Part shown: one piece after another, positions 9,013 to 18,900 of the stretch
How positions within the stretch are numbered: the first letter of the stretch is position 1
How the letters are laid out: every line of letters starts with the position of its first letter
Assembly: GCA_945875585.1 (NCBI GenBank)
Contig: CAMCLK010000004.1
Location: 58,554 to 122,553, forward strand
Source of the DNA: Candidatus Kuenenia stuttgartensis
Lineage (GTDB): Bacteria > Planctomycetota > Planctomycetia > Gemmatales > Gemmataceae
DNA length: 64,000 bases
Direction of reading: 5' to 3'
Position numbers and translations under genes: made by a program
The notes under the pieces: model-generated
The model's input: only the letters and a program-made list of their open reading frames with translations
Told to the model about the DNA's origin: nothing
The model's database searches: none

Positions 9013-9981
9013 TTAGAAATCACCACCACCATAGTCGCCACCGGAATCACCACCGCCAGTATCAAAATCACCAGACGACTCGCTACCGCCGGAAAAGTCA
9101 CCGGCCCCAGTTTCGTCGCCGCCACTGGAGTCGCCCCAACCGCTGCTGCTGCCAAATGCCGAATTCGAGCTGAAAAACGAATTGTACATCCACATGCCAG
9201 CCGCCGCCCCAAACATGCCACCCAACAGGCTGGAGAAGAATCCACCTCCGCCTGCCGGAGCCATTGAGGGACCTGCGGAACCACCGCGCATCAAACCCAC
9301 CACCATCCAGACGGCCATCAGGCCGACCAGACCAAGGCAGACATAACCCAGAATGCCGTTATCACCTTCTTGGGCAACCATGGCCGGGCGGCGAGCATTT
9401 TCTTGACCCGTTGTAGAAGTGTGACCGGCAGCGCCCCTACTGCGTTCAAGTGGTAGTGTTGTGGCAATAAAGCTCACACCAGAGGCAAGAGCTTCATCGA
9501 GAAGCTTTTTGCGCTCCACATCGTTGGTGGCTTTTTTGGCCTCACCCAGTGCTTTTGACAATCGCTCGCGCAAGTCGGATGCGGCAGTATTGCTGAACCC
9601 GGCAGCAGTAACTGCCTTGTCGGCCTTGACCACAACTTTGCCAGGATTCCAGTTGATAAGCACCACCAAACCACGATCGCCTTTAACGTGCGCCATGGTC
9701 CAGTCGTGCCAGAAAGCATCTGTTTTGGCTTTGTCTCCCTTGGCTTCCGCAAGGATTTTAGCCTGCGCTTCCGGGAGTTCGCGGTATGTTTCGATGTGAA
9801 CCTGCCGGTCTGCCGCTGCCGAGAGTCGCAACAGCTTGGCTTTGGCCTCTTCGCGCGCCGTTTCAGAAAACAGGCTGGCATTGTCTTCGATGGTCAGCTT
9901 AACGGGGGAAGCGGCGTGCAGGCCCGAAACCATTAGGAACAAGGCGCAAAGCCCCGTCAGGTTCATCTGTTTACTGCTCAT
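9013..9981 (-). CDS. TPM-domain (YgcG-like) membrane protein with glycine/serine-rich tail
   Basis: Secreted or membrane-anchored protein with a signal peptide (residues 1-23), a TPM domain (about 25-175) recognisable from its start VxDxASLFSxxxR and from the middle GLVVLINW, then a transmembrane segment near residues 210-230 (LGYVCLGLVGLMAVWMVVGL) and a low-complexity tail rich in GGD/SGG ending GGGDF, as in the YgcG group. TPM domains have been linked to photosystem repair phosphatases in plants and to envelope proteins of unknown role in bacteria. ATG 9981 has an AGGA box nine bases upstream. It is the first gene of the - strand run that leads into eutB. The 138-base gap to the divergent methyltransferase must hold promoters for both sides, but no clear -35/-10 pair stands out. 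Confidence 0.82.
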   Translation of the reverse strand: MSSKQMNLTGLCALFLMVSGLHAASPVKLTIEDNASLFSETAREEAKAKLLRLSAAADRQVHIETYRELPEAQAKILAEAKGDKAKTDAFWHDWTMAHVKGDRGLVVLINWNPGKVVVKADKAVTAAGFSNTAASDLRERLSKALGEAKKATNDVERKKLLDEALASGVSFIATTLPLERSRGAAGHTSTTGQENARRPAMVAQEGDNGILGYVCLGLVGLMAVWMVVGLMRGGSAGPSMAPAGGGGFFSSLLGGMFGAAAGMWMYNSFFSSNSAFGSSSGWGDSSGGDETGAGDFSGGSESSGDFDTGGGDSGGDYGGGDF

Positions 9982-10119
9982 GAAACCAGTTCCTTTCGAG
10001 ATACCCGCTACAAAACGATTGTCTCAGAATCATGATACGATTGAATCTATCTGGTGGTGCGCGGGAAATGATTCTTTCCACGCCCCTACCAAGGTGCTGG
10101 TCCGTTTGATTGGAGGTCG

Positions 10120-10821
10120 ATGCTGCTCATGAAACGACGCATGGCTGCCTTGTTGCTACCGGTCCTAATGGCGCTGAATACTCCAGTGCTGGGTCAGGAA
10201 ACCAGTGTCAGACCGGGTATCAACGACCCGTTCCGCAAACCCGATGTGAAAGCCTATATTGAGCGGTTCGAAGGCGAAAGCCGGGAGATCTTTGAAAAAC
10301 GCGATGCCATTGTTAAAGCTTGCGCCGTGAAACCGGGGATGAAGATCGCCGACATCGGTGCGGGCACAGGGTTGTTCACCCGCATGTTCGCGCGTGAGGT
10401 AGGCCCGCAGGGCCAAGTGATGGCTGTGGATATTGCCGCGGCATTTCTGGAACATATCGAAAAGTCCGCACGCGATCTCAAATTGACCAACGTCAAAACC
10501 ATACTGGGGGGCGACGCTTCGCCGCGACTTCCAACCGGCTCCGCGGATCTGGTTTTTGTCTGCGATACTTACCATCACTTTGAGTACCCAAAAAGCATGC
10601 TGAAGGACATTCACGCATCGCTAAAACCCGGTGGGCGTTTGGTGGTGATTGATTTCATCCGTACCCCCGGAACCAGCCGGCAGTGGGTTATTGATCATGT
10701 GCGCGCGGGGCAAGACGTGTTTGAACAGGAGATCACCCAGGCGGGTTTCAGGAAAGTTTCCGAATCGAAGGGTATTCTGAAAGAAAACTATCTGGCCGTT
10801 TTTGAAAAGGTAGGACCGTGA
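10120..10821 (+). CDS. Class I SAM-dependent methyltransferase with an N-terminal export signal
   Basis: Rossmann-fold methyltransferase: the SAM-binding motif ADIGAGTGLFT lies around residues 75-86, an acidic end of strand 2 (AVDIAAAFL) near 105, and the post-motif DLVFVCDTYHHFEYP near 145, followed by LKPGGRLVVIDF. Unusually, the first 24 residues form a clean signal peptide (MKRRMAALLLPVLMAL...VLGQ). Start choice is ambiguous: ATG 10120 has GGAGG only three bases upstream, ATG 10129 has the same box at twelve bases; both give the signal. Its stop overlaps the GTG start of the permease, so the pair is coupled. Substrate unknown; SAM supply outside the cytoplasm would be a puzzle if it is truly exported. 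Confidence 0.8.
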   Translation: MLLMKRRMAALLLPVLMALNTPVLGQETSVRPGINDPFRKPDVKAYIERFEGESREIFEKRDAIVKACAVKPGMKIADIGAGTGLFTRMFAREVGPQGQVMAVDIAAAFLEHIEKSARDLKLTNVKTILGGDASPRLPTGSADLVFVCDTYHHFEYPKSMLKDIHASLKPGGRLVVIDFIRTPGTSRQWVIDHVRAGQDVFEQEITQAGFRKVSESKGILKENYLAVFEKVGP

Positions 10822-12182
10822 GCACTGAACCGCGCCGCGCTTATGGTCTTTCCACGGGCATTTATGTTGTCGTGGCATCGATGGTTGGCGCGGGAATCCT
10901 GACCACCTCGGGCTACACGCTGCGGGAAACCGGTAACCCATGGTCGCTACTGGCACTGTGGGCGGTCGGTGGCCTGATGGCTCTGGCGGGAGCACTCACC
11001 ATCGCCGAAATGGCCACCATGCTCCCTCGCGTAGGTGGTGATTACCTGTTTGCCCGCGAGGCATTTGGACCGGGCACGGCCATCATGGTGGGCTGGGCCA
11101 CGTTTATTCTGGGATTTGCCGCTCCTATTGCGGTGATTGCGCGCCTGGCTACGAGCTATATGCTGGGCGACTGGCTAGCCCTGTTGCCCGGTCCATGGCC
11201 CGCCATTTTGGAGCCGGGTCTGGCAGTTATCCTTATTGCCGCATGTGCCTGCGCCCACGCCTTCAGCCACAACCATAGTGCAAGCACTCAGGCGACAACC
11301 ACCGTTATCAAACTCGCCATTTTGTCGGGAATGGTCATGGCAGGATTGACCCTTGGCACCGGTTCATGGGCTCACTTTCGGGTAGGAGGATGGCCAGCTT
11401 CCACGGAATGGATGCCTTTGGCCAGTTCACTCATTTATGTTAGTTATGCCTATGCCGGATGGAATGGTGCCGCCTATCTGGCTGGAGAGATCCGCGACCC
11501 CGGCCGTCTGCTGCCACGGGCGTTGGTGGGTGGGTGCCTGTTGGTCACACTTCTTTATTTGGCCATGAATACTGTGTACATTTTTGCTATCGACCCTGTT
11601 GCCATTACAGCCATGTCGCCCGGCGAAGTCGGCCGCGTGGCTGAACTGGCCATGACCAATCTTTTTGGTTCTGGCGTTGCGCGTTCTATCTCCGTGATTC
11701 TTGGCGTGGGAATGGTGGCATCGGTGAGTGCTTATCTGATGTCTGGTTCACGCGTGCTGGTGGCCATGGCGGCGGATGGAGCGTTTTTTTCCATGGCGGG
11801 TGGTTGGCATCCAACCCGGGGAACACCCATCGGTGCCATTGTCAGTTTGGCATTAGTGGCGTGTATTCTTGCCTGTTCCGGTTCGTTTTTGCAGTTGCTC
11901 GATTACACCTCCACGGGCCTGACAGCCGTATCGGCATTGGTGGTGGCAGGCATTTTTCCGCTTCATCAGAGATTGGGAAGAGGAGTTGCCTTCCGAATGC
12001 CCCTTTATCCGCTTCCCCCACTCATTGTGTTGGGCTTATCGATCTGGACCATCACCGCGGTGCTGATGCAGGAAGAGAAACAAATACCAGCGTTGTTGAG
12101 CCTCGCCACCATTGCTGTTGGGGTGCCATTGGCCGGATGGTTGAAAAAACCTGCTACCACCGAACCTGAAATCCGGGCATGA
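10818..12182 (+). CDS. APC-superfamily amino-acid permease
   Basis: Membrane transporter of 454 residues with about twelve hydrophobic helices. The first helix carries the APC substrate-binding signature SMVGAGILTTSG, and the second to third region reads LAGALTIAEMATMLPRVGGDYLFAREAFGP, both typical of the cationic amino acid/polyamine or L-type branches. Helix 6 is followed by a YAGWNGAAYLAGEIRDPGRLLPRAL loop, strongly family-like. Translation begins at GTG 10818, overlapping the methyltransferase stop by four bases. Substrate is not predictable from sequence; amino acid uptake is the safest statement. A second, dissimilar APC permease is at 3956-5482. Confidence 0.87.
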   Translation: MSTEPRRAYGLSTGIYVVVASMVGAGILTTSGYTLRETGNPWSLLALWAVGGLMALAGALTIAEMATMLPRVGGDYLFAREAFGPGTAIMVGWATFILGFAAPIAVIARLATSYMLGDWLALLPGPWPAILEPGLAVILIAACACAHAFSHNHSASTQATTTVIKLAILSGMVMAGLTLGTGSWAHFRVGGWPASTEWMPLASSLIYVSYAYAGWNGAAYLAGEIRDPGRLLPRALVGGCLLVTLLYLAMNTVYIFAIDPVAITAMSPGEVGRVAELAMTNLFGSGVARSISVILGVGMVASVSAYLMSGSRVLVAMAADGAFFSMAGGWHPTRGTPIGAIVSLALVACILACSGSFLQLLDYTSTGLTAVSALVVAGIFPLHQRLGRGVAFRMPLYPLPPLIVLGLSIWTITAVLMQEEKQIPALLSLATIAVGVPLAGWLKKPATTEPEIRA

Positions 12183-12265
12183 GATTCGTTATTTTTGCCG
12201 GTTTTAGCTGGACTCTCCCTCTATGAACGTTCCAATAGCAACCAGAACAACCCGGGGAAACAACC

Positions 12266-13468
12266 ATGACCATTGATCGCCGTCACTGGATAAGCACCAA
12301 CACACTGGCCGCCACAGCCCTAAGTTTGGCCGGTTCGCGAGCCCTTGCCGCGGATGCCACCGTTACCGTTGGTCTACTCGGCACCGGTGGCCGTTGCCGG
12401 CACCTGCTAAAAGCATTGCAGCAAGTACCCGGGGTGAAAGTTGTGGCTTTGGCCGATGTGCAAGACTCGGCACGTAACGAGACACGCAAGCTACTCACTT
12501 CGGCGCCGGTAGTCGATGGACGCGATTTCCGCGCCGTACTCGACCGCAAAGATATCGACGCAGTCATGATTGCCAGTGCCGACCATTGGCATGTGCCCAT
12601 GACCATTGCCGCGTTGGGAGCTGGCAAGCATGTGTATGTGGAAAAGCCACTCACCCATACGCTGGCCGAAGGGCAACCAGTCATCGATGCCGATGCCAAA
12701 GCCAATCGGGTGGTTCAGGTGGGCATGCAGCAGCGCAGTATGCCGCACATCCGTGAAGCCCGCGAACTGCTAGCTTCTGGAAAGATCGGTTCCGTGAACA
12801 AGATAACATTGAGCTGGAACCGCAACAGCAACCGCTTCAACCGCGATAAAGTTCCAGTTGATCCAAACAGTGTTGACTGGAAAGCATTCCTAGGCACCGC
12901 GCCCGACCAGCCACTCGATGGATACCGGATGCGCAACTGGCGCTGGTTCTGGGACTTTGGCGGCGGCATTTTTACCGACCTCATGGTTCACTGGATCGAC
13001 GTGGCCCATTGGTTGACCGGGAAGGACAATCCTCAACGCGCGGTAGCCATTGGCGACTATATCAATGCCAAAGATATTTGGGAAACCCCCGACAGCGTGC
13101 AGTGCCTGCTGGCATATCCGGGTGGTTTGCAGGCGCACTTTGAAGGCACCTTCAGCAATGCCAGACAGGGCGCCCGCATTGAATTCATGACCAACGAAGG
13201 CACACTGTACATCGACCGTGGCCGATTTGAATTCTTCCCCGATCACAATAAAAAGCTCCCCGCTATTTCGCGCATTTTAGGTCAGGGAAGAGCTGGCGCC
13301 GACTTCTACGACCAACCCGATGGCGAACTCTTGCACCTGGCGGAGTGGATTGGTGCTATCCGCGAAGGAAAGAAAACCAGTTGCCCGGTAACAGCCGGAG
13401 TCATGTCTGCCGCCGCGGCTCATCTGGCCAACAAGGCCCTGCGCGGTTCAGGTGTGGCCACGGCGTAA
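12266..13468 (+). CDS. Twin-arginine exported Gfo/Idh/MocA-family oxidoreductase
   Basis: NAD(P)-dependent sugar or inositol-type dehydrogenase family. A Tat-like signal (DRRHWISTNTLAATALSLAGS) occupies residues 1-30. The Rossmann motif GLLGTGGRCRHL follows at about 37-48, and the catalytic-region signature VEKPLTHTLAEG lies near residue 130, with the C-terminal alpha/beta domain beginning after GMQQRS near 155; DLMVHWIDVAHWL near 235-250 carries the His usually involved in catalysis. Length 400 is normal. ATG 12266 has GGGGA upstream at about six bases. Large families of Tat-exported Gfo/Idh proteins are characteristic of planctomycetes; they carry their NAD(P) through Tat folded. Substrate unknown. 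Confidence 0.88.
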   Translation: MTIDRRHWISTNTLAATALSLAGSRALAADATVTVGLLGTGGRCRHLLKALQQVPGVKVVALADVQDSARNETRKLLTSAPVVDGRDFRAVLDRKDIDAVMIASADHWHVPMTIAALGAGKHVYVEKPLTHTLAEGQPVIDADAKANRVVQVGMQQRSMPHIREARELLASGKIGSVNKITLSWNRNSNRFNRDKVPVDPNSVDWKAFLGTAPDQPLDGYRMRNWRWFWDFGGGIFTDLMVHWIDVAHWLTGKDNPQRAVAIGDYINAKDIWETPDSVQCLLAYPGGLQAHFEGTFSNARQGARIEFMTNEGTLYIDRGRFEFFPDHNKKLPAISRILGQGRAGADFYDQPDGELLHLAEWIGAIREGKKTSCPVTAGVMSAAAAHLANKALRGSGVATA

Positions 13469-13490
13469 CGGAACTGTCAGGTATCGTGGC

Positions 13491-14693
13491 ATGACAACGA
13501 ACAGTTGTACCATCCTGCATGTCGATATGGACGCGTTTTACGCGTCGATCGAGCAGCGTGATAATCCGTCGCTGCGCGGACAACCGGTTGTTGTGGGAGG
13601 CGGTTCCGGCAGGGGCGTGGTTGCTGCCGCCAGCTACGAAGCGCGGAAATTCGGCATTCATTCCGCCATGTCCGGCACGGTGGCCCGCCGATTGTGTCCG
13701 GAATTGGTGTTTCTGCCAGTACGGATGGACGCTTACCGCAAGGAATCGCTGCGGATTCGAGCCATATTTGAATCGTTTACACCTTTGGTGGAACCACTCA
13801 GCCTTGACGAGGCATATCTCGATACCCGCGGCACCGAACGACTATTTGGCTTGGCGGAAGACGTTGGCCGCGCTATTGCGCGAAAAATCGTCGAGGAAAC
13901 CAAGCTGGGCGTTTCGGTAGGTGTTGGCCCCAACAAATGGGTGGCCAAGCTGTGCAGCGACCTCCGCAAGCCGAACGGTTTTGTGGTGGCCCCCGCCGAT
14001 TTACCCGCGTTTTTGTCCCCAATCCCGGTATCAAGGCTATGGGGGGTAGGAGAAAAGGGTGTTGAACGGTTGCATGCCGTTGGGCTGTACACGCTCGGTG
14101 ATCTGCAACGTACGCCAGAAACATCGTTGGTTCGGGCCTTGGGACCGGGCGGCCGTGAATTGCGCGACATGGCCTTGGGGAAAGACGACCGGGTTGTTAC
14201 GCCACACCGCCAAGCCAAATCGATGGGATCGGAAACGACCTTCAGCCACGACATCGGCGAACCGTGGGTACTGGCAGCCTGGCTGATGGAGCAGGTGGAG
14301 GAAGTGGGGGAAAGCCTACGTGCCAAAGGACTGCTGGCTGGTGGAGTGGAGGTCAAGCTGCGTTCGGGCGACTTCCGAACACGCAGCCGCAGCCGAAAAT
14401 TATCGACCGCCACCCAAACCACGGCCGAGCTTTGGGAAACAGCCCGAGCACTTTTGGAAGATTTGTGTGGTATGGATCTCCTACCAGCGCGTTTGGTAGG
14501 GGTGACAGCCATCGACCTCAAAAGGCCTGAGCAGATCCAGCGAGGTCTATTCGATCCGATCGAACCACAAAAACCAGCCAAGCTCGATCTCGCGCTCGAT
14601 GCCATACGCGCCCGGTTCGGCAATGAATCTGTCAGCAGGGGAACCGTTTGGCGCCGTCGGCACGAAGACAAGGAAGCGCAGGGAGAAGCCTGA
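13491..14693 (+). CDS. dinB: DNA polymerase IV (Y-family translesion polymerase)
   Basis: Error-prone polymerase used for lesion bypass. Catalytic residues are present: Asp12 in [10 protein letters not shown] and Asp106-Glu107 in SLDEAYLD. The finger segment [13 protein letters not shown] and the helix-hairpin-helix region ([14 protein letters not shown]) follow, and the little-finger domain fills the C-terminal third. Near the C-terminus a QRGLF motif fits a beta-clamp-binding peptide. The frame is open 13 codons further upstream, overlapping the oxidoreductase gene, but ATG 13491 starts the conserved protein 22 bases after that stop and gives a standard 400 residues. No LexA-type box is evident in the short upstream gap, so transcription may come from the gene in front. 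Confidence 0.93.
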   Translation: MTTNSCTILHVDMDAFYASIEQRDNPSLRGQPVVVGGGSGRGVVAAASYEARKFGIHSAMSGTVARRLCPELVFLPVRMDAYRKESLRIRAIFESFTPLVEPLSLDEAYLDTRGTERLFGLAEDVGRAIARKIVEETKLGVSVGVGPNKWVAKLCSDLRKPNGFVVAPADLPAFLSPIPVSRLWGVGEKGVERLHAVGLYTLGDLQRTPETSLVRALGPGGRELRDMALGKDDRVVTPHRQAKSMGSETTFSHDIGEPWVLAAWLMEQVEEVGESLRAKGLLAGGVEVKLRSGDFRTRSRSRKLSTATQTTAELWETARALLEDLCGMDLLPARLVGVTAIDLKRPEQIQRGLFDPIEPQKPAKLDLALDAIRARFGNESVSRGTVWRRRHEDKEAQGEA

Positions 14694-14772
14694 GCCACTC
14701 CGTGCCACTGGATGTAACCGTCCGTATAGTAGTTTCCAGATCGATGGAAGAAGTCAGCAGGGAGAATCGACC

Positions 14773-15354
14773 GTGCCAGCCCGAAAGATCCTGATGATTG
14801 TGGGTGACTTTGTAGAAGATTACGAAGCCATGGTGCCTTTTCAGGCACTGCTAATGGTAGGCCATGCCGTGCATGCGGTCTGCCCGGGTAAGAAAACAGG
14901 CGAGTGGGTGCAGACAGCCATTCACGATTTTGAAGGTCACCAGACTTACAGCGAAAAGCCCGGCCACCGATTTGCACTTAATGCCAGCTTCGATGATATT
15001 GACCCGGAATCGTACGATGCGCTCATCATTCCCGGTGGGCGCGCGCCAGAATATTTGCGGCTGAATAACCGTGTTCTGGAAATTGTTAGGCATTTCTTTT
15101 CCGCGAACAAGCCGGTTGCAGCCATTTGCCACGGCCCACAACTACTGGCTGCCGCGGGGGTGCTGAAAAACCGCGACTGTTCCGCCTACCCGGCTGTTTT
15201 ACCGGAAGTCACGCTTGCGGGTGGCACGGCAATTCATGTGCCTATCGACGGCGCCCATACGTGCGGAAAGCTGGTAACCGGGCCCGCTTGGCCGGCTCAC
15301 CCCGCTTGGCTGGCACAGTTCCTCAAGGTCTTGGGAACCACAATCACTGTCTAA
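14773..15354 (+). CDS. DJ-1/PfpI-family protein (type 1 glutamine amidotransferase-like)
   Basis: Protein of 193 residues with the DJ-1/PfpI fold: N-terminal [22 protein letters not shown], the central [15 protein letters not shown], and the nucleophile elbow [10 protein letters not shown] with Cys119. The C-terminal part, from [10 protein letters not shown] to [15 protein letters not shown], aligns with PfpI-type members that have been described as proteases, glyoxalases or deglycases; which activity applies here is not decidable. The frame extends 58 codons upstream over the end of dinB, but GTG 14773 with GGAGAA six bases before it is the convincing start and matches the family N-terminus. 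An intergenic gap of 79 bases separates it from dinB. Confidence 0.88.
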   Translation: MPARKILMIVGDFVEDYEAMVPFQALLMVGHAVHAVCPGKKTGEWVQTAIHDFEGHQTYSEKPGHRFALNASFDDIDPESYDALIIPGGRAPEYLRLNNRVLEIVRHFFSANKPVAAICHGPQLLAAAGVLKNRDCSAYPAVLPEVTLAGGTAIHVPIDGAHTCGKLVTGPAWPAHPAWLAQFLKVLGTTITV

Positions 15355-15385
15355 CAGATTGATTCCTTGATGGTGCCGAACGCTT

Positions 15386-15919
15386 TTACCCTGCCTTGTG
15401 TTCCGGACTACTGGTGTCTGGAACCAAGGCCGTTTGGCACTTGGGGCAGGAATATACAACACCTCGGGCTACCCGGCGCTTGCGCACAATGGTGAATTGC
15501 CACGTGCGGCAACCGCAGCGGAACGGAAAGGTTTGGCTCGGCTTTCGCGCTGCTGTGGTCTGGTATTGGTGGCAGCGCGTCGCCGGCAGCCCGAAAGCCG
15601 CCATAACGGCGCGCCAACTGGCGCCATGCGGTCGAATGCGCGCTCTGCCCGCGATCACGCGATCCACCACGTGCGCTACCTCATGGCCGATGGTGCGCAC
15701 CAGAAAATCTTCATGATTGGCGCGCAGCAACTCCATGTTCAGCCGAATAAACGGCTCGCCCTGCGCGGGAAACCATGCCTGACCAGCTGTGCGACCTTTC
15801 AGATCAAAAAAGACGGCAACACGAACAAATGATCGGCCGAACCGCTGTTCGGCCAAGGCGAAGTAATGCTCCGCTGCCTGTGCCGCCGAGCGTCGGTATT
15901 CCGAATCCGTCATGCTCAT
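15386..15919 (-). CDS. SprT-like zinc metalloprotease
   Basis: SprT/Spartan-like family protein of 177 residues. The zinc-protease motif HEVAH occupies residues 79-83 (His79, Glu80, His83), followed 16 residues later by HGASW, a conserved His that completes the site, and a C-terminal treble of cysteines (RCGC ... CPKC) that forms the SprT zinc ribbon. Eukaryotic Spartan cuts DNA-protein crosslinks; the bacterial function is not established. ATG 15919 overlaps the stop of the large upstream gene as ATGA; a second ATG two codons in (15913) is possible. It is the last gene of the moxR operon as seen here; its 3' end converges on the PfpI gene with 31 bases between. Confidence 0.87.
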   Translation of the reverse strand: MSMTDSEYRRSAAQAAEHYFALAEQRFGRSFVRVAVFFDLKGRTAGQAWFPAQGEPFIRLNMELLRANHEDFLVRTIGHEVAHVVDRVIAGRARIRPHGASWRAVMAAFGLPATRCHQYQTTAARKPSQTFPFRCGCRTWQFTIVRKRRVARGVVYSCPKCQTALVPDTSSPEHKAG

Positions 15920-18900
15920 TCAACCACCAAATTGCCGTTCATCACCATCCAGTGCCCTGGAAACGTACAGACATACGGATATCGGCCTTTAGCCTTGGGC
16001 ACCTGAAAATAAATCGTGAACCGCTCACCCGGTGCCACCACATCGGTATGCGCCAGAACATCGTCTCCAGCGGGAATATAGTGCCGGGCCAATGCCTCTG
16101 GATCAGAAACCAGCAAATTGGCCTCAGCACCCACACGCGCCAATGATCCTGGTTTCAGAAGAGCCCAGTTATGTGGAACAACATCCGGGTTGGTAAATGT
16201 AAGCGCCAGCACTTCGCCCGCCTTGGCCGACAGCACCTTTTGCTGGAACGACAGATTCGGGCCAGAATCGATGGTTATCTTGCGCGCACCCGCCATGGGA
16301 TAACGCCATCGGTTGGGCACCGACTTCACGGCTACAGCCAGATCCGTCAGGATTGGATGCGGCATGATTGTTTTGGGTCGGGCGACATAGCCGGGTATAC
16401 CCGTGTAATCCGCAGCCAATCGGTGTGCTGTGGCAAACAGATGTGTCGGCTTGCCTGATCCTGTTTTCAGGAATACCTGCACCTGATTGGCAGGTTGCAG
16501 GTCCGGTACTTCAAGAAACACCCCGGTACCGCCATCGGTGACATGAGCGCCGGTTACTTCCAGAATATCGTGGCCCTTCAGGCCAACATGGTGCGACGAA
16601 TACTCAGCAGAGCCGTAGGCAGGCCCATAACGGTAATTCCACACCATCACCAAACGGTTCGCCTGCTGAGATATCGATGACGGATCGATCGGCTGGGCAA
16701 ATTTCAAATGAATACCATTGGCGTGCATTCGAAAAGCAATGGGAGCCTGAACCGGTTCCCCGGTGTAACGCACCCTCTGCACGCCACCATCTGCCAATGC
16801 ATACGTTCCCCACCCTTGCATTCCAACCACATAAAGTTGGCCATCGGCTGGGCTGAAGCGGCCACGGTGGGCGCCGGAAATGAATTCGCCCGGCATGGGC
16901 ACCAAAGCACCTTGAGGTTGGCCATCGACCGTGTCGCGCAGAAGCAAGAAATGCGAACATGCGCCAAATGAGAAATGCAGGTCCAATCCCTTGAACGGCC
17001 CCCAACGTGAAGAATCAATGGTTGCCTGGCCTCCCGCGGAATTATCGAGCCCACGGGGCAAGTAAACCAGTGGCAAATCAGGTGCTTTTCCACCACGTGG
17101 GCCACCGTAACCGTAGAAACCGTTGGGACGAATCTGGCAGATCATGCTCGCAGGGGTCCAATCGCCTTCAGAACAGGGCACGGTAATGGCGCCATCCGCA
17201 GCGATGCCAACACCATCCGGATTACGGAATCCTGTGGCCAAAACGGTCGCCGTGGCACCATCGGGCGATATGCGCATCACACCCTGATTGCTACTGGCGA
17301 TAACATAAGAACCATCGGCTGCGCGCTGCAATCCACAAATGAAATCGTGACCGCCCGTCGATGTCTCATACGCATTACAAAAACATTCGTGAAAGTCGTA
17401 TTCGCCATCGCCATTGAGATCGCGCAAGCGTGTGATCTGATCCCTGCCCAAAACCATAGGGTCACCATCCACAACCACCATACCAAGCGGTTGGTGCAAG
17501 CCGGATGCGACCTTGCGCCAGACAGGCGCTTTCAGCCCGGCGTCGATACTGTCAATGCGCCAGACGTCGCCCTGCATGGAACAGACAAGCATGGCGCCAT
17601 CTGGGAGGAATGCGAGGTCGCCCGGAAAAATCGGGCTGTTCCACGGATTTTTGAACGGCACAGGTATGGTGTCGATGGCGTAAGGGCCGCCCTTGCCCAA
17701 CTGGCCAACAACCGGGAGACGCTCTGGCCAGCGTGCCGGGCCTCCCGCCGTGTAGCGGTTCATGGAATGATTGGCTGCAGCAGCTTGAACCAACTCCCGC
17801 TTGAATTGGCCGTTTTCGACCCAAGCGGAATCGAGGTAGTGGGTGCCATCGATAGTGTAAGAAAACACAACCCTCCTTCCGTGCCTATAATACCCCTTGT
17901 AGACAAACGGTTTGGCGGGCTTGGTTCCTTCCGGCCTTGGCAGCATGGTGCCATCGGGCTTGATACCGTCCATGAATCCGTGGCGAATTTCGCCCAGCTT
18001 GAGAAAGCCGCCTTTCCAGAGCGCCTCATAACAGAGTGTTTCCGGATTAAAACACGCCGCCATTTCCCCTTTTTCTCCCAGCAGCACGCACACGCCACGG
18101 CGCACGGTCACTCCCGAAGCGCGAAACACGCCGCCAAGCACAGGGCTGACATCGGCTTTGGTCCATTCCGCGCCTTTCCAGTATTCCTCGTTCTGGTTGC
18201 CCCAATGCCCATGTTTGCCAGATTCAAGCCCGGGAAAAGCCATGGCCACCGCAGGACGTGTTTTCATGGCGGCGAAGTGAATGGCTTCCTTCTGGTAAAA
18301 ATCGTACAGGCGTTCGCGGTTGGGGAACTGATCCGCCAGAGGCCAGCTTGACGGGTCGATGGGACCGCGTGCAAATTCAAATTCCGTGGCCTTGTGAACG
18401 ATGGCGGGCCCGGGCAAGGCGCCAGCGACGGCAGGGTCGCGGCCAAGGTCGACAAGAAAACGGCATAAATCGGTCAAGTCTGCTTCGGTCATGGCTTCTG
18501 CAAGGCCCGCAGGCATGAGACTACCCACGGGCTTCAGTTCCTCGATATCAGCACGCGGAATAGCAGATTCTTTGCCTGTGGCCGCCTCTCGAATAACCAC
18601 GGTTTTCGGGTTTTCAGAAACCAGATAACCTTGCAAGACCTTGCCATCCGCCGTGGCCAACGCGTGCGCCAGATATCCTTGCTTGATTGAATGCGACGGA
18701 TAGAGCACGTTTTCAACAATCACCTCCGCTGGCTGGCATTTGCCAACCTCGGTAAGGTCCGGGCCAATAATTCCCCCCTGCGCACCCACTTTGTGGCAAT
18801 TCAGGCAGGCATGTCGGGCAGAAGCAAACACCTTGGCGCCACGCTTCACATCGCCCTTAGTCTGGGCCGAAGCCAGCACGGTCTTGATACGCTGAAGATC

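Noticed and set aside
13733..14977. A 414-codon - frame
   Set aside because: Antisense to dinB and the PfpI gene start, both strongly supported; Ser/Arg-rich composition is typical of a shadow frame.
17347..18351. A 334-codon + frame
   Set aside because: Antisense to the large heme/copper gene, which has recognisable domains; the frame shows no family features.
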